Part shown: piece after piece, positions 1 to 13,011 of the stretch | Layout of the letters: each line of letters begins with the position of its first letter | How positions within the stretch are numbered: position 1 is the stretch's first letter | Assembly (NCBI RefSeq): GCF_036850765.1 | Contig: NC_089498.1 | Location: forward strand, 48,349,795 to 48,413,794 | From: Saccopteryx bilineata | Lineage: Eukaryota > Chordata > Mammalia > Chiroptera > Emballonuridae | Reading direction: 5' to 3' | DNA: 64,000 nt | Program-made: the position numbers and the translations under genes | Notes under the pieces: generated by a model | The model's database searches: none | The model's input: only the letters and a program-made list of their open reading frames with translations | What the model was told of the DNA's origin: nothing

Positions 1-39
1 CCTATTTTGTTTTTAGGAGTTTTATGGTATCAGGTCTTT

Positions 40-3000
40 TTTTTCCCCTTTGCTTATATTTTTTAAATTTAACTTATTATGTTTACATAGATTCTAGTAT
101 TGCCTCAAATGCATCCCCCCACCCCTGTATTCTCCTCAACATCTCCCTTGCCCCCTTCCCAACATCTCCCTCCTCCCTTCCCTTCAGGTTTATCCCACCC
201 TATCATCCCCTTTCCCTCTGGTACCTTTGATCCCTCCTCTGTCTCAATTCTGTTCCTCAGTTCACATAGTTTCTTGGATTCCTCAAATGAGTGAGGTCAT
301 ATGATATTTTTCTTTCTCTTCCTGGCTTATTTCACTTAACATAATAGTTTCCAGACCATCCCGGTTGTTGCAAAAGGTAAGATTTCCTTCTTTTTCATGG
401 CCCCATAGTATTCCATTGTATATTTGTACCATGGCTTTTTAATCTACTTGTCCACTGATGGACACTTCAGCTGTTTCCAGATCTTGGCTATTGTAAACAA
501 TGCTACAATAAACATAGGGGTGATTTCTTTTTTTGAGTCAGTGATTTGGTGTTCTAGGGATATATTCCTAAAAGTGGGATAGCTGGGTCAAAAGGCAGTT
601 CCATTTTTAATTTTCTGAGGAATCTCCATACTGTTTTCCACAGTGGCTGCACTAGTTTGCATTCCCTCCAGCAGTGCAGGAGGGTTCCCCTTTCTCCACA
701 TCCTCACCAGCACTTATTCTGTGTTGTTTTGTTAATGAGTGCCATTCTGACTGGTGTGAGGTGGTATCTCATTGTGGTTTTAATTTGCATTTCTCTAATG
801 ATTAGTGATGTTGAACATTTTTTCATCTGCCTATTGGCCATCTGTATGTCCTCTTTGGAGAAATGTCTATTCATTTCTTTTGCCCATTTTTTGATTGGAT
901 TGTTTGTCTTCCTGGTATTGAGTTTTACAAGTTCTCTATAAATTTTTGTTATTAACCCCTTATCAGACGTATTGTTGAATATGTTCTCCCATTGTGTAGT
1001 TTGTCTTTTTATTCTGTTCATATTGTCTTTAGCTGTACAAAAGCTTTTTAGTTTGATATAGTCCCATTTGTTTATCCTGTCTTTTATTTCACTTGCCCGT
1101 GGAGATAAATCAGCAAATACATTACTGCGAGAGATGTTGGTGAGCTTACTTCTTATGTTTTCTTCTAAGATGGTTATGGTTTCATGACTTACATTTAAGT
1201 CTTCCATTTTGAGTTTATTTTTGTGAATGGTGTAAGTTGGTGGTCCAGTTTCATTTTTTTGCAGGTAGCTGTCCAATTTTCCCAACACCATTTGTTAAAG
1301 AGGCTGTCTTTACTCTATTGTATGCTCTGACCTCCTTTGTTAAATACCAATTGTCCATAAAGATGTGGGTTTATTTCTGTGTTCTCTGTTCTGTTCCATT
1401 GATCTATATGCCTATTCTTATGCCAGTATCAAGCCGTTTTGAGTACAATGGCCTTGTAGTATAACTTGATATCAGGAAGTGTTATACCTCTTACTTTATT
1501 CTTCTTTTTCAAGATTGCTGAGGCTATTCGAGTTTTTTTTTTGGTTCCATATAAATTTTTGGAATATGTGTTCTATATCTTTGAAGTATGTCATTGGTAT
1601 TTTAATTGGTATGGCATTGAATTTATAAATTGCTTTGGGTAATATAGACATTTTAATGATGTTTATTCTTCCTATCCATGAACACAGTACATGCTTCCAC
1701 TTGTTTGTATCTTCCTTGATTTCTTTTATCAATGTTTTATAATTTTCTGGGTACAAGTCTTTAATCTCCTTATTTAAATTTATTCCTAGATACTTTATTT
1801 TTATTTTTGCAATAGTGAAGGGAATTGTTTGCTTAATTTCTCTTTCTGATGGTTCATTGTTGGTGTATAAAAATGCCACTATTTTCTGTGTATTAATTTT
1901 ATGTCCTGACAACTTGCTGAATTCATTTATTAGGTCCAGTAGTTTTTTGACTGAGACTTTAGGGTTTTCTATATACAGTATCATGTCATCTGCAAATAAT
2001 GATAGTTTTATTTCTTCTTTTCCAGTTTGGATGCCTTTTATTTCTTCTTCTTGTCTGATTGCTGTGACTATCTGATTTCAGTACTCTTATTCAGTACTAT
2101 GTTGAATAAGAGTGGTGAAAGGGGGCACCCCTGCCTTGTTCCTGATCTTAAGGGGATTGCTTTTAATTTTTGCCCATTGAGTATGATGTTGGCTGTGGGT
2201 TTGTCATAGACCTTTATCATGTTGAGGTATGTTCCCTGTATTCCCACTTTGCTGAGAGTTTTGATCATGAATGGGTGCTGGATTTTATCAAATGCTTTTT
2301 CTGTATCTGTTAAAATTATGTGGTTTTTCTCCTTCCTTTTGTTTATTTGATGAATCACATTGGTTGATTTACAAATATTGTACCAGCCTTGCCTCCCCAG
2401 AATAAATCCCACTTAATCATGGTGTATGATTTTTTTCATGTATTGCTTGATCCAGTTTGCTATTATTTTGTTAAGGATTTTAGCATCTAAATTCATCAGG
2501 GATATTGGCCTATAATTTTCTTTTTTTTGTGTTGTCTTTGCCTGGTTTTGGAATGAGAATTATGCTCGCCTCATAAAAGGAGCTTGGAAATCTTCCTTCC
2601 TCTTGAATTTTTTTGAAATAGCTTGAGAAGGATAGGTGTTAGTTTTTCTTTGAATATTTGGTTGAATTCACTTGTGAAGCCATCAGGCCCAGGACTTTTC
2701 TTTGTTGGGAGTTTTTTGATAACTGTTTGGATATCCTTTGTTTTAATCAGTCTGTTTAGATTTTCTGATTCTTCCAGATTAATTTTTGAAGATTATATGT
2801 TTCAAGGAATTTGTCCATTTCATCTAGGTTATCCAGTTTTTTGGCATACAGTTCTTATAGTATTTTCTTACAATATTTTGCATTTCTGTTGTGTCAGTTA
2901 TTTCTTTACTCTCATTTCTAATTTTATTTGAGTCCTCTCTCTTTTTTTTTTTTTTGGTGAGTCTGGTTAAAGGTTTATCGATCTTGTTTACCTTTTCAAA

Positions 3001-3466
3001 GAACCAGCTCCTGGTTTCATTGATCCTCTGTATTGTTTCTTTAGCCTCTATGTCATTTATTTCTGCTCTGATCTTTATTATTTCCTTCCTTCTACTACTT
3101 CTGGGTTTACTTGCTGTTCTTTTTCTAGTTCTTTTAGATTCAGGGTCACATTGATTATCTGAGATTTTTTTTAGCTTTTTGGGTATGACTGTAGTGCTAT
3201 GAACTTCCCTCTCAGGACTGATTTTGCTGTGTCCTATAAATTTTGAAATGTTTTATGCTCATTATCATTAGTTTTTAGGAATTTTTTCATTTCTTGTTTG
3301 ATCTCATTGTTAACCCATTTGTTATTTAATAACATGCTGTTTTGTTTCCAAGTGTTTAAGTATTTTTCAGTTTTTCTGTTGTGGTTGATTTCCAGTTTCA
3401 TGCCATTGTGATCAGAGAAAATACTTGATATGATTTCAATATTCTTAAATTTATTGAGACCACTTT
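40..3466 (-). mobile_element. 5'-truncated LINE-1, ORF2 and 3' UTR
   Basis: Read on the minus strand, this holds the L1 reverse transcriptase, the ORF2 C-terminal region and the 3' UTR. Frames at 2412-2068, 1984-1496 and 1291-704 are successive pieces of ORF2, broken by frameshifts and stops. The reverse-transcriptase FADD box lies near 1982-1996. The 3' UTR occupies roughly 40-640 and matches, in reverse, the 3' UTR of the L1 ending near 35195. The 5' truncation is near 3466, where L1-like sequence gives way to unique DNA. There is no intact ORF, so this is a dead copy. Confidence 0.93.
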
Positions 3467-3880
3467 TGTGCCTGTCCCTTTCATGTCTCTATTCCCCCTC
3501 CCTCCATTAACCCTACTTTCATAGAATCGTAGAATGCAAAGACTCTTATGAGCCACTAGAGTAAAAGTTACATACACAAATTAAAATTTCATTTATTTTA
3601 CCTAGCTTAAAATTTTAACCCTTAAGTTATTTTCTTAACAGATTTAATTCAGTTGGACTATAGAGTCTATAGTTCCTCAAGCTCTGAAATTTGAGATTGT
3701 TCAATGCTACATTTCTAGATGCTTACATTGCTACCTCCAATCCAGGTTGAAGCCACTTTCTCTATACCTAAGTTATAAACTTCATGCAGGGAAGGACCAT
3801 GTCTGACAGAGTCACCACTGAATCTCTAATGACTTGTATATAATAAATGAATATAGTCACTTGAACTCTCAAGTAAAGTG
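3467..3880. other. Unique sequence, no feature seen
   Basis: AT-rich DNA between the L1 and the next SINE. No ORF of note, no splice-flanked exon and no clear repeat were seen. Confidence 0.5.
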
Positions 3881-4188
3881 TTTTTTTTTTATATTTTTTC
3901 TGAAGTGAGAAGCAGGGGGCAGCAGACAGACTCCTGCGTGTGCACCTGGCATGCCCACCAGGGGGCAATGCTTGGCCCATCTGGGGTGTTGTTCTGCTGC
4001 AACTGGAGCCATTGTAGAGCTTGAGTCGGAGGCCATGGAGCCATCTTCAGCACCCGGGCCAACTTTGCTCCCATGAAGCCTTGGCTGCAGGAGGGGAAGA
4101 AAGAGAGAGAAAGGAGAGGGGGGAAGGGTGAAGAAGCAGATGGGCACTTCTCCTGTGTGCACTGGCCAGGAATCAAACCTGGGACTAG
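3881..4188 (-). mobile_element. VES-type SINE A, truncated
   Basis: Minus-strand tRNA-derived SINE. Its T-rich tail lies at the left, followed by the body and a B-box-like segment near 4160. The 5' head (A box) is missing where a second SINE abuts it. Confidence 0.85.
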
Positions 4189-4535
4189 TAAAGATTCTTT
4201 TTAATGAGAGGAGAGAGAATAGAGAGACAGACTCCCACATGAGCCTTGAACAGGATCCACCTGGCAACACCTATCTGGGGCCAAAGCTCAAATCAACCAA
4301 GCTATCCTTAGTACCTGAGGCCAATGCTTGGATCAACCGAGATAGCCTCAGCTCCCGGGACCAACACTTGAAACACTCAAGCCACTGGCTATGGGAGGTG
4401 AAGAGAGAGAGAAATGAGAGAGGGAGGGGAAGAGAAGTGGAGGGTCACTTCTCATGTGTGCCCTGACTAGAAATTGAACCCTGAACTTCTGCATGCTGGG
4501 CTGATGCTCTAGCCCCTGAGGCAACTGGCCAGGGT
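4189..4535 (-). mobile_element. Divergent VES-type SINE
   Basis: A second minus-strand SINE directly beside the previous one. It ends with the typical reversed head (caactggccagggtc) near 4535 and has a GA-rich body. It is more diverged than its neighbour, so probably older. Confidence 0.75.
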
Positions 4536-4795
4536 CAAGATTTTATTTTCAGATCAGTTCAACCCTGATTATTCAAATCCAAGCCTGCTTTCTTTGGCAC
4601 AAAGAAGCAATGCATCACACATTCTTAGCCTTCTCAACCTGCCTTGTAATTTATATCCCCCCCTGTACCTTGTCATGCACTCATCATTATTTGTGTACTT
4701 TTATCATCTCTTTTTCAACATCATTAACACCTCAATACCAGGAATTGTGGTTCAGTGACCTTTTGTTCCCCCTCTAGCCCTCAATACCTAGCAAA

Positions 4796-7700
4796 TAAGT
4801 ATGTTTTTATTAATTTATTCATTCATTCCCCAAATGAACACATGCTGTGTGCCAGAGACTGTCTAAGCACAGGGATATAGTTATGAGTAAATAAATATCC
4901 CATCCCAGCAAGGGAGACAGACAACGATCAGGATGAATAAGTAAGATGCACACTATGTTTGAGATTTCTGAATGCTAAGGGGAGTGATAAATCAAGAGCT
5001 GGGATGGTGATGGGAATTGTCACAAAAGTTTTAAAATTCTAGTCAGAGAAGGCTTCATTAAGAAGGTGACATTTAAATAATACTCTAGAGAAAGTGAGAG
5101 GTCCATGAATCTCCCTGGAGAGAATCCCAGTTAGAGGGACTCACAAAGGTGATGGCTTAAGGTGAACACATGCTTAGAGCTTGTGAGAACCAGAAAGGCT
5201 AAAGTGGAGTGGGTGGCTGGGAGTACTTGGGACAAGAGGCCAGAGAGGCTGGACCATGTGAATCCTTATAGGCTAATAGGAGGACTCTGGGCCTCATCTT
5301 CTCATGGAAATCCATGGAATGGGTTTGTGCAGAGAAGTAAGATGTTCTGACTCTTTAACATGCTCACTCTGGCTGCTGTGTGGAGAATAGGCCACAGAAG
5401 TTAGAACTGAGTAGAGAGTTCAGAGATGGTTGTGGCTGGGACCAGGATGCAGCAGTGAAGGTGGTGAGGAGTGATTGGATTCTGGATAAAATTTAAAGGT
5501 GTAACAAACAGGATTTACACATTGGTTGTAAAGTGTGAGACAAATAAAGGACTCTGGCTTGAGAAACTAGAAGACTAAGATTTTGGTTATTAAAATGAGC
5601 ATATATATATTTTTAATTTTTTTGTATTTTTCTGAAGCTGGAAACGGGGAGAGACAGTCAGACAGACTCCCGCATGCGCCCGACCAGGATCCACCCGGCA
5701 CGCCCACCAGGGGCGACGCTCTGCCCACCAGGGGGGATGCTCTGCCTCTCCGGGGCGTCGCTCTGCCGTGACCAGAGCCACTCTAGCGCCTGGGGCAGAG
5801 GCCAAGGAGCCATCCCCAGTGCCCGGGCCATCTTTGCTCCAATGGAGCCTTGGCTGCGGGAGGGGAAGAAAGAGACAGAGAGGAAGGAGGGGGGGGGGGT
5901 GGAGAAGCAAATGGACACTTCTCCTATGTGCCCTGGCCGGGAATCGAACCCGGGTTCCCCACACGCCAGGCCGACGCTCTACCGCTGAGCCAACCGGCCA
6001 GGGCTAAAATGAGCATATTTATGGAAGCAAAAGGATTTAGGAGAGGGAAAGAGGTAAAAGCTTAGCTTTTAATATATTAAGTTTAAAAGATCTATAGAAA
6101 TCTAGATTAAGATGTCATTTAGGCAGATGAATATAATAACCTAGGGTTCAAGGGAGAAATGTGGGCCAGAAATATAAATTTGAGAGTAATAAGCATATAG
6201 AAAGCATTAAAATCCATGAAATGCAATGAGATTCACTAAGGAAATAGCATAGATAAGAAAGAGAAGACATCATTTCAATATTTAGTGTGAGGAATAAATA
6301 AAAAAGACTGAGAAGGAGAAGATAGTGAGATAGGAAGAAGATTAGGCAAGTGCAGTGTCTTCAGAGCTAGGTGAAGAGGAGGTACTAGAAGGAGAAAGGG
6401 AGCTACTGTGTCCAATGCAGCTGATGGTTCAAATAAGATGACTGAGACCTGACCAATAGATTTTGCAATGTAGATACTTTGATGATTCCAACAAGAGTGG
6501 TCAGAGCCAAAGTCAGATTTGAGTGGATCCGAAAGATAATGAAAGGGAAGAAATTGAAGACAGTGAGTTTAGGCAATTTTCACAAATTTTTTGTGTAAAA
6601 GAAAGGAAAGAAATTAGGAAATAGAGCCAGGTGTTTTTTTTTTTTTTTTTTTTTTTTTTGAAAAGTAAGTGAAATAAAGAGCAGATTGTATGACTATGGA
6701 AATTATTGGTGGAGAAAAGTGGAGACTTGTTAGACCTGTATCCCTGAGGAGATAGGAAAAGGTAGGATCCAGAGTGCTTATGGAGATGCTCTGCTGGCCT
6801 TCGCTAGAAGCGTGGGCTGTACTTGTCCACAGTAACAGGAGAGGAGGCAGCTATGTGGGCATTTGTGTAGGTACATGAGTAGATGTGGAGGTCAGAGCTG
6901 TGGCAGTTCCTTTATGATTGCTTCTATTTTCTCAGTAAAGTCAAAATCCAAATCATCAGCTGAGAGACAAGATAAGGGAAGATGGGCTGGAAGTGTGAGG
7001 AAGAAGAAAGGGAACACAAATTCCATCTAGAAGAGTAGAAAAATAAATGGACTAGGGGGAAACAGTCTGATTGTCATGCAACCTTAAGGTCCCATTTGGA
7101 ATTAGTGGTCCTAAATTTAAAGAATGACCAGTCAGCGTGAATGAGTGTTTTTCTTGAGTTCAAGTATTTATGTAGGAGCAGGTGCAAAGTAAGTGGAAAG
7201 TTGGATTGAACAAAGCTTGAGGTTTTGCTAAGCAGCTGTGTCAAACAGTAGAGGGTAAGGGAGATGAGGGAGGAAGCAAGCGAAAGGCTGTAATAAATGA
7301 CCATTGCATCTCATCTGGGGAAAGGGGGAAGTGACACTATGACTGGGCAAGCCTACTGAAAAGTGGGAGGAACAGGTGAAAGATTTTGGTGGGCTCTAAT
7401 ACTGATGGAGCAGGGGTTTTAGGAAGAGTGAGGTACAAAGATAGGTGGTGGGGTAGTAAAAAAGGGATGGTTGAAATTGGGTTCTGGTGGGAAAAGTTAT
7501 TGGTAATGACAATGTCTAAGTTATGACAATGGAAGTGAATGACTAGGTAGTGTGATCAGTGAAGGAAAGAAGGTAGTGAAATTCAGAGATCAGGGAGTTG
7601 GAAAAATTACTTTGTTTTTTATTTTTTTTTGTTTTTAGAAATTTGGGGAAAAAAAAGCAGTGAGCTGGGAGCTAAAATCTTCAAGGAATGAGAAGGAGTA

Positions 7701-8035
7701 TCCCAGGGAACTTTAGATGGCTTTAAGAAGGTTGGATAGAGGATGTGATACGATCTGATGACATGAGACTCAAAGCTAGTGATTTGGGGGAGAAAGGAGG
7801 AAAAATGGTTGAAAGTAGCAGCATTTGAGGCTGCAGGAGAAAATGTATTCTCAGGAGATAGCCAAGCTTCAGTTAGGACATAGAGGTAAATGGAGCCCTC
7901 ACCACAAAGGGTTGTAGAAAGGTTTTTGACAATGAATGATGAGTTTGAGCTGATTTCATTTTAGTTTACGGGAGATAGGAGGGGTAGGAGGCAGAGCCAG
8001 AATAGCAAAGAGGACTAAAGCACCATGAAGAACTG
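4796..8035 (-). mobile_element. Long decayed LINE-2 (CR1 clade)
   Basis: Minus-strand L2. The 3' end, with attcattcattc-type ends, is at 4796-4830. Sequence complementary to the L2 reverse-transcriptase and 3' region follows to about 8035, including conserved blocks such as ctggctgctgtgtgga near 5370 and a tctggataaaatttaaaggt block near 5482. The plus strand is purine-rich. It is interrupted by the SINE at 5605-6004 and by a poly-T run at 6634-6659. No intact frame remains. Assignment is from memory of the consensus, and the 5' limit is soft. Confidence 0.72.
5605..6004 (-). mobile_element. VES-type SINE A with 14-bp TSD
   Basis: Nearly consensus long-form SINE on the minus strand, inserted into the L2. 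It is flanked by perfect direct repeats taaaatgagcatat (5591-5604 and 6005-6018), the mark of L1-type target-primed insertion. It has a duplicated tgcccaccagggg segment near the tail. Little divergence suggests a fairly young copy. Confidence 0.95.
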
Positions 8036-8110
8036 AGTATGTTGTCTCTCTTTGGATTATTCCTAACTTTCTCCTTTTGCAACAACCAGTTGGTCCTATT
8101 TTGTTCAAAG

Positions 8111-8342
8111 TCTTCTGCTCTTTTTTTTAAAAAAATTAATTTTTATTAATTTTAATTTATTGTATTAACATGTATTCAAGTGTCCCACTCAATATAACTC
8201 CCTCACTCCTCACCCCCAAGTCTCCCATTACACCCTCTTTGGCCCCTCCCCCTAACTCTGTCCCCCCTTCCCTCTGGGATTTGCTGTCCTGTTATCTGTA
8301 TCTATGTGCTATGTATATATAAGTTCACTAATCCCTTAGACG
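8111..8342 (-). mobile_element. L1 3' UTR fragment (second L1 3' type)
   Basis: T-rich start (8111-8135), then sequence similar to the 3' UTR at 13022-13445, with shared blocks such as caagtgtcccactcaata. The L1-like sequence stops at ctaatcccttag near 8340, where it joins unrelated DNA. Confidence 0.75.
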
Positions 8343-8698
8343 CCGCATGAATAATGGATCCGTCGCACACAGCATGAGAGGTTCGAGATCCAGAAGCTCC
8401 ACACTGATTAGGAATGGAGATCTCATACACGTGCCAAACGCAAATCTCATTTACCACAACTTTCTCTGAAAATTACGCACAAAGTAATGGCAAGACATTG
8501 TTATTTCTGGAAAATGTTTCCTTCCCAAAAAGTACAAAATGAGTCATGGATTGCCAATCAAGCTAAAGAAAAATGGATTTCTGACTAACTTGTGTAGGAA
8601 TGATTGAAATGTCAGTGAAGGTTGACCTGCTTCCAATCTTGCACTATTTGTTGTGAAATATGACAAACACTATTGAAACATTTCCCCAAGAGCATAGG

Positions 8699-9325
8699 CT
8701 AGATTGTGAAAATGTTCCAGATTGTTCTAGGGACTACTGAATAGCACAGTCTGTAGAGGCTAAGCCAGCGTTGCCCGTGGCCAGTCCTGCACTGTCTCTC
8801 CTTAACTTCTCCTGTGTGGTCAGAGGCTTGGAGCAATGTTAGCAATTGGGTCTCTCCATTTCTCTGTGTACGCCCTCTCCTTTCAGCTTTCCATATCTGG
8901 TCTCTTTGTATGGGTCTCCCCTTAGGGTCTTTGGTGGGCATTGGCTTCCAGAACAACTTAGTTGGGCGTAGGTTACCTGAGCCAGGATTCTGCCCGCATA
9001 GATAGCACCTTCTATTGAGAAATTTAGATATGACCTTGCAGAGGCTAGTGGGGGAAGCAGTTATGTAGTTCCACAAAAGATCACAATTCACTTCCCTCAG
9101 CAAACTTTCCCAGGCTCTGATCTGAGGTTCCTCTCTGAGATTTGGGGTTACCTCTCTTGACTCTTTGTACAGGGTGATCCTCTGTTTCCTCGGGTATTGT
9201 GTGAATTTCCTCAGAACTGATCTTGGGATGTGTGCGTGTGAGCTCCATCTGATCCAAGGGATGGAGGTTAAGTAACAGAGCCTTTCCCTATGGACTATTG
9301 ATGTTCTTCCCCTTTGGGAAAACAA
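8699..9325 (-). other. Unrecognised 208-codon open frame fused to an L1 3' end
   Basis: An open frame of 208 codons with an ATG start, on the same strand as the L1 3' UTR immediately downstream (8342-8111). The translation is rich in Arg and Lys, has no signal peptide or membrane segment, and carries a lone C-x2-C pair (CYLCG, near residue 97). It matches no family I can name. A second frame of the same strand is also open for about 60 codons around 9250-9075, so the coding frame is unclear. It could be a processed pseudogene, an untranslated part of a retroelement or a chance ORF. The 8343-8698 stretch between it and the L1 has no long frame. Confidence 0.3.
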
Positions 9326-9344
9326 ACAGAACCAAAATCCAAAC

Positions 9345-9904
9345 CAGGGTCCTCCTGTACCTTACTTTACAATAGCCAGATATGGAAGCAAAGCAAGTGC
9401 TTATCAATTGACACTTGGACAAGAAAGATGTGGTATACTATTTGGCCTTAAACAGGAATGAATCTTACTACTTGAGACAGCATGGATGAACCTAGAGAGT
9501 ATTACGCTAAGTGAAATAAATCAGACAGAAGAACACAAATGCCATATGATTTCACTTCTATGTGGAATCTGAAGAACAAAATAAATGAACAAACAAAACA
9601 AACAAACTCATAGATACAGAGATTTTAATGGTTGCCAGAGGGAAGGGAGGTTGGGGGACTCGGTGAATAAGATGAAGTACAAGTTGGTAGTTTCAAAATA
9701 GCCACGGGGATGTAGAGTACAACATAGAAAATATAGTCAATAATATTGCAGTACAGTAACTATGTAGATGCCAGATGTACTTGAAATAACCGGGGGGAGC
9801 ACTTTGTAAAATATATGATTGTATAACTGCTATGCTGTACACCTGAAACTAATACGAAATAGTATCAAATGTAAACTGTAATTGAAAAGTAATTATAAAA
9901 AAGT
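9345..9904 (+). mobile_element. L1 3' end, older family
   Basis: Plus-strand ORF2 C-terminus and 3' UTR: agtgaaataaatcagacaga near 9512, then the conserved UTR ending in tgtacacctgaaactaatac near 9837 and an A-rich tail. Heavily 5' truncated and dead. Confidence 0.88.
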
Positions 9905-9907
9905 AAG

Positions 9908-10216
9908 TGGCCCTGACTGGTTGGCTCTGTGATACAGTGCTGGCCTGGCATATGGATGTCCCGGGTTTGATTCCCGGTCAGGGCACACATGAGAAAGGAC
10001 CATCTGCTTCTTTTTCCCTCTCTCTCCCCCTTCTTTCCCTCCATAATCCCCCCTCCCCGCAGCCAGTGGCTAGGTTGGTCTGAACATTGGCCCAGGGTGT
10101 GAGGATAGCTCAACTGATTCAAGCATTAGTCCCAGAAGGGGGTTGCTGAGTAGATCCCGATTGGGGCACAAGGGGGAGTCTCACTATCTCCCCTCCTCTC
10201 ACTTTAAAAAACAAAA
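9908..10216 (+). mobile_element. VES-type SINE, older subfamily
   Basis: Plus-strand SINE directly after the L1 tail. The head ggccctgactggttggctct and a B-box-like gggtttgattcccgg are visible, with a diverged body and an A-rich end near 10205. Confidence 0.88.
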
Positions 10217-10969
10217 AAGCAGTAACAGAAGTAGTCAGTGCTCCGCCATATCGCCTTGGTTACCTTTGCCACATTCCTCCACACCAGCTACTGACATGCT
10301 TTTCAAGCCTAACAGTAGCTGTGAGTCTTCCTTTGGCTTCTTTCAGCTGCTGGAATCTACTTTGCTTTGTGCATAAGAAAAACGAAAAGTCTTGAAGATT
10401 TACTCTCCTCACCACCTTGGGGATTTGTGTGTGTGTGTGGGGGAAGTCAGCACTTCCCAATGAATAAAATCACAAGCCACCCTTCTCCTACAGAATATAG
10501 AAGGAATTAGAATGAATTTAGCAGAATCAGCAAAATCGATTTTATTTTGTTATAGCTCCATTTTTTAGAGGGAAGACATGTGCAGAAAAGAGTTACAAAT
10601 ACATAGAAATGTAAGGGAGAATTTTTGCCTCTGTGTCTGCTCTGAATATTGTTGAAAACATTTTACTGAGTGTTGTCCACAGGTTCAACTGTGGGGATTT
10701 ATTCCCATGTCCCCTTTATTAATGTTTATGCCAAGGTTGTATTACTGCTCTGCTGAATGCAGCTCTAGAATAGGTGTCTCATGAATAAGGTATAAGCCAC
10801 AAATGTATGATTCCATCACACTTACCATTCTTCAGGTGAATTCAAACATCATTATTAGTTGAAGTTACTGTGACCTTTCTTCTTCCAGAAATTATTTCAG
10901 CTCATTTTCAAATGAGTCAGGGGTCATATTGGCTAGCTCTTCTAAAGCTCCTGATATCTTTTGAGAACT
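10217..10969. other. Unique sequence, no feature seen
   Basis: No exon-like block or repeat recognised. Short frames here (for example 10143-10376) cross the SINE tail and look like chance. Confidence 0.5.
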
Positions 10970-11245
10970 AGTAACAATAGCTACCATTTACTGGGCACTC
11001 ACTATAGACTAGGGAGTGTGCCAAGCACTTCAGCATAGTGAGTTATAATACTTAATCTTGAAAGCTGTTTGGGGAAGTTACTATTAATATCATCCTTCTT
11101 TGAGAGTGGAGAAAACTGAAGCTTGAGGATATTACACAGGACACCCAAGGACACGTGGTCACTAAGGGGCTGGAGCTGTGACTGAAATCCACACACACTG
11201 TGTCCCAGCCCCTTACCAGTGTGCTCTACTGCTGTTATGTGGTTT
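10970..11245 (+). mobile_element. MIR SINE
   Basis: Mammal-wide interspersed repeat, plus strand: tactgggcactcactat, gtgccaagcactt, gagtggagaaaactgaagct, then tgtgctctactgctgttatg at the end. Diverged but continuous. Confidence 0.85.
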
Positions 11246-12399
11246 GTCATTCTTGCCTGAGATTACCGTTAACATAGGTCAAGATAAATGGATTTGGGAG
11301 GCAAAAGAGGTATAAACCAGAGGAAATATTATTGTATATTAGGTCATACAGAAAAAAAGAAATCTCACCTTAAACTTTCAAAGTGGCAGCTATTAGTTTT
11401 CGACCTTTACTGAGGAAAAACCACGCCGCAGCCAGCTGTGAGTAATGAGGTGCCAAGAGGTCACGAAAATCCCAACAGAATGAGTCAGAGTGCTTGTCTT
11501 CTTTGTGTTTAGAGTCTTGTGTCAGAGAAAGACACACAACTAGAAAGGCAATTCTTTCTGCGTATGTGTATGCATGTGGGTGTTGTGTTCATAGTGTGTG
11601 TGTTTGTGTGAGAGAGCATTGTACATGGTGTGGGTTTGTGTGTGGTGTTATGTCACAGGGTTGTGTTTGAGTGGTGTGTGCATGTGTGTGCGCACGTCTG
11701 GTGTATGTTCCTCTGTGTGCAGGTTTTGTGCCCATGTGTGGTGTGTGCACGTGTATTGTGCTTGCTTGTATGTGAAATATGTGTGGTGTGTGGGTAACTG
11801 TGTGCTAGGGCATATGGGCTCACTCGTCTGAAACTGTGCACCTTGGAGAATTGCACTGATAGTGCCAGAGCGCAATTATCCCACCAAATGATCTCGGACT
11901 CCATTTTCTTATCAGCCTTCAGGCTAGTCTTAATTTTATTGATATAATATGACATGTGCCCCCAGTAACAGGGAAAACGGGAAACATCTTCAAGGAAATG
12001 ATAGTCATAAAAAAAATTTAAGGAAACACATGTGATGAAAACTCACCAGTTTTTTGGAGAAAGTAATGTTAGAGTCATACAGTTTACAAGAAGAGCTTAG
12101 CTCACAAAGAATGTTCTGGGGCCATAAAGCGCCTTTGGCTTTTGTATCTACTCAGAGATGAATTCCGTGATATCTCTCTTCCTAGCAAAGCACTAATGAA
12201 GTGACCTCTGCTGTCCCATTGAAATAATCTGGGTGTGCTTTCACTGATGATTCCCCCTGGATTTTGAGGGTGGTAAACTGGACTACCTACATGTGGGGCT
12301 GGCATGACAGAACACCGTAAGTGACTTCCACACCCTCTTCTCATGGACATGAATAACCCATCAACCTCATTTTTTTCTGCTTCATTTTACTGTATTTTG
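11246..12399. other. Mostly unique sequence with a GT-rich stretch
   Basis: Apart from the imperfect GT-rich tract at 11555-11815 I see no repeat family and no convincing exon. The minus-strand frames at 11648-11955 are read-through of the GT tract. Confidence 0.5.
11555..11815. repeat. Imperfect GT/TGTG-rich simple repeat
   Basis: Alternating purine-pyrimidine tract rich in tgtgtg and tgtgtgca, with many interruptions. Such tracts can adopt Z-DNA. It has no coding meaning, although both strands show short frames. Confidence 0.8.
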
Positions 12400-12775
12400 T
12401 AGATATTGAGTTTTCATCAACATCGAGGCAAGACACCCCCACCAGTGAAAAAAATACAACTCACTGAAGGCTCAGATGCTGGTTAGTATTTTTCATCATT
12501 AAAGTATTTTTAATTAATCTAGGCACACTGGTTTTTAAGACATAATGCATTGCACACTTAATAGACTACAATATAGTGTAAAGATAACATTTGTACACAA
12601 ACACTTCATGTGACTTGCTTTATTGCATTGTTTGCTTTACTGTGATGGTCTGGAACTGCACTGTGCTATCCCCAAACGGTGGGCCTGTGGAGGGTTCAGT
12701 ACTAGCCTTGGTTTCAGGCATCTCCTGGGGGTCTTGGAACACATCGCCTGTGGGTAAGGGAGGACTGAGGCATAT
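12400..12775 (-). mobile_element. Tigger1-like DNA transposon end
   Basis: Reverse of the Tigger1 terminal region as I remember it: blocks gaggcaagacacccccacca, cacttaatagactacaatat and gtggtctggaactgc occur in order. The outer end near 12775 is blurred. Only a terminal part is present and there is no transposase frame. Confidence 0.68.
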
Positions 12776-13011
12776 TGGTAAAAGTACTTTAGAAAATTGT
12801 ATTATTTAGTAAGGGTGATCTTGTGAAGATATTATGACTCAGCAATTCCACTTCTGTGTATATGCCTTAGACCAGAGAACAGTATGCATCTAAGGAGAGT
12901 GTACAAGAATATTTACAGAAGCATTTTTTTATTACAACCTTAGAATCAATATAACTCAAATATCCAGCAACAATAAAGTGAGTACATAAATAAGTTGTGG
13001 TATATTCATAC

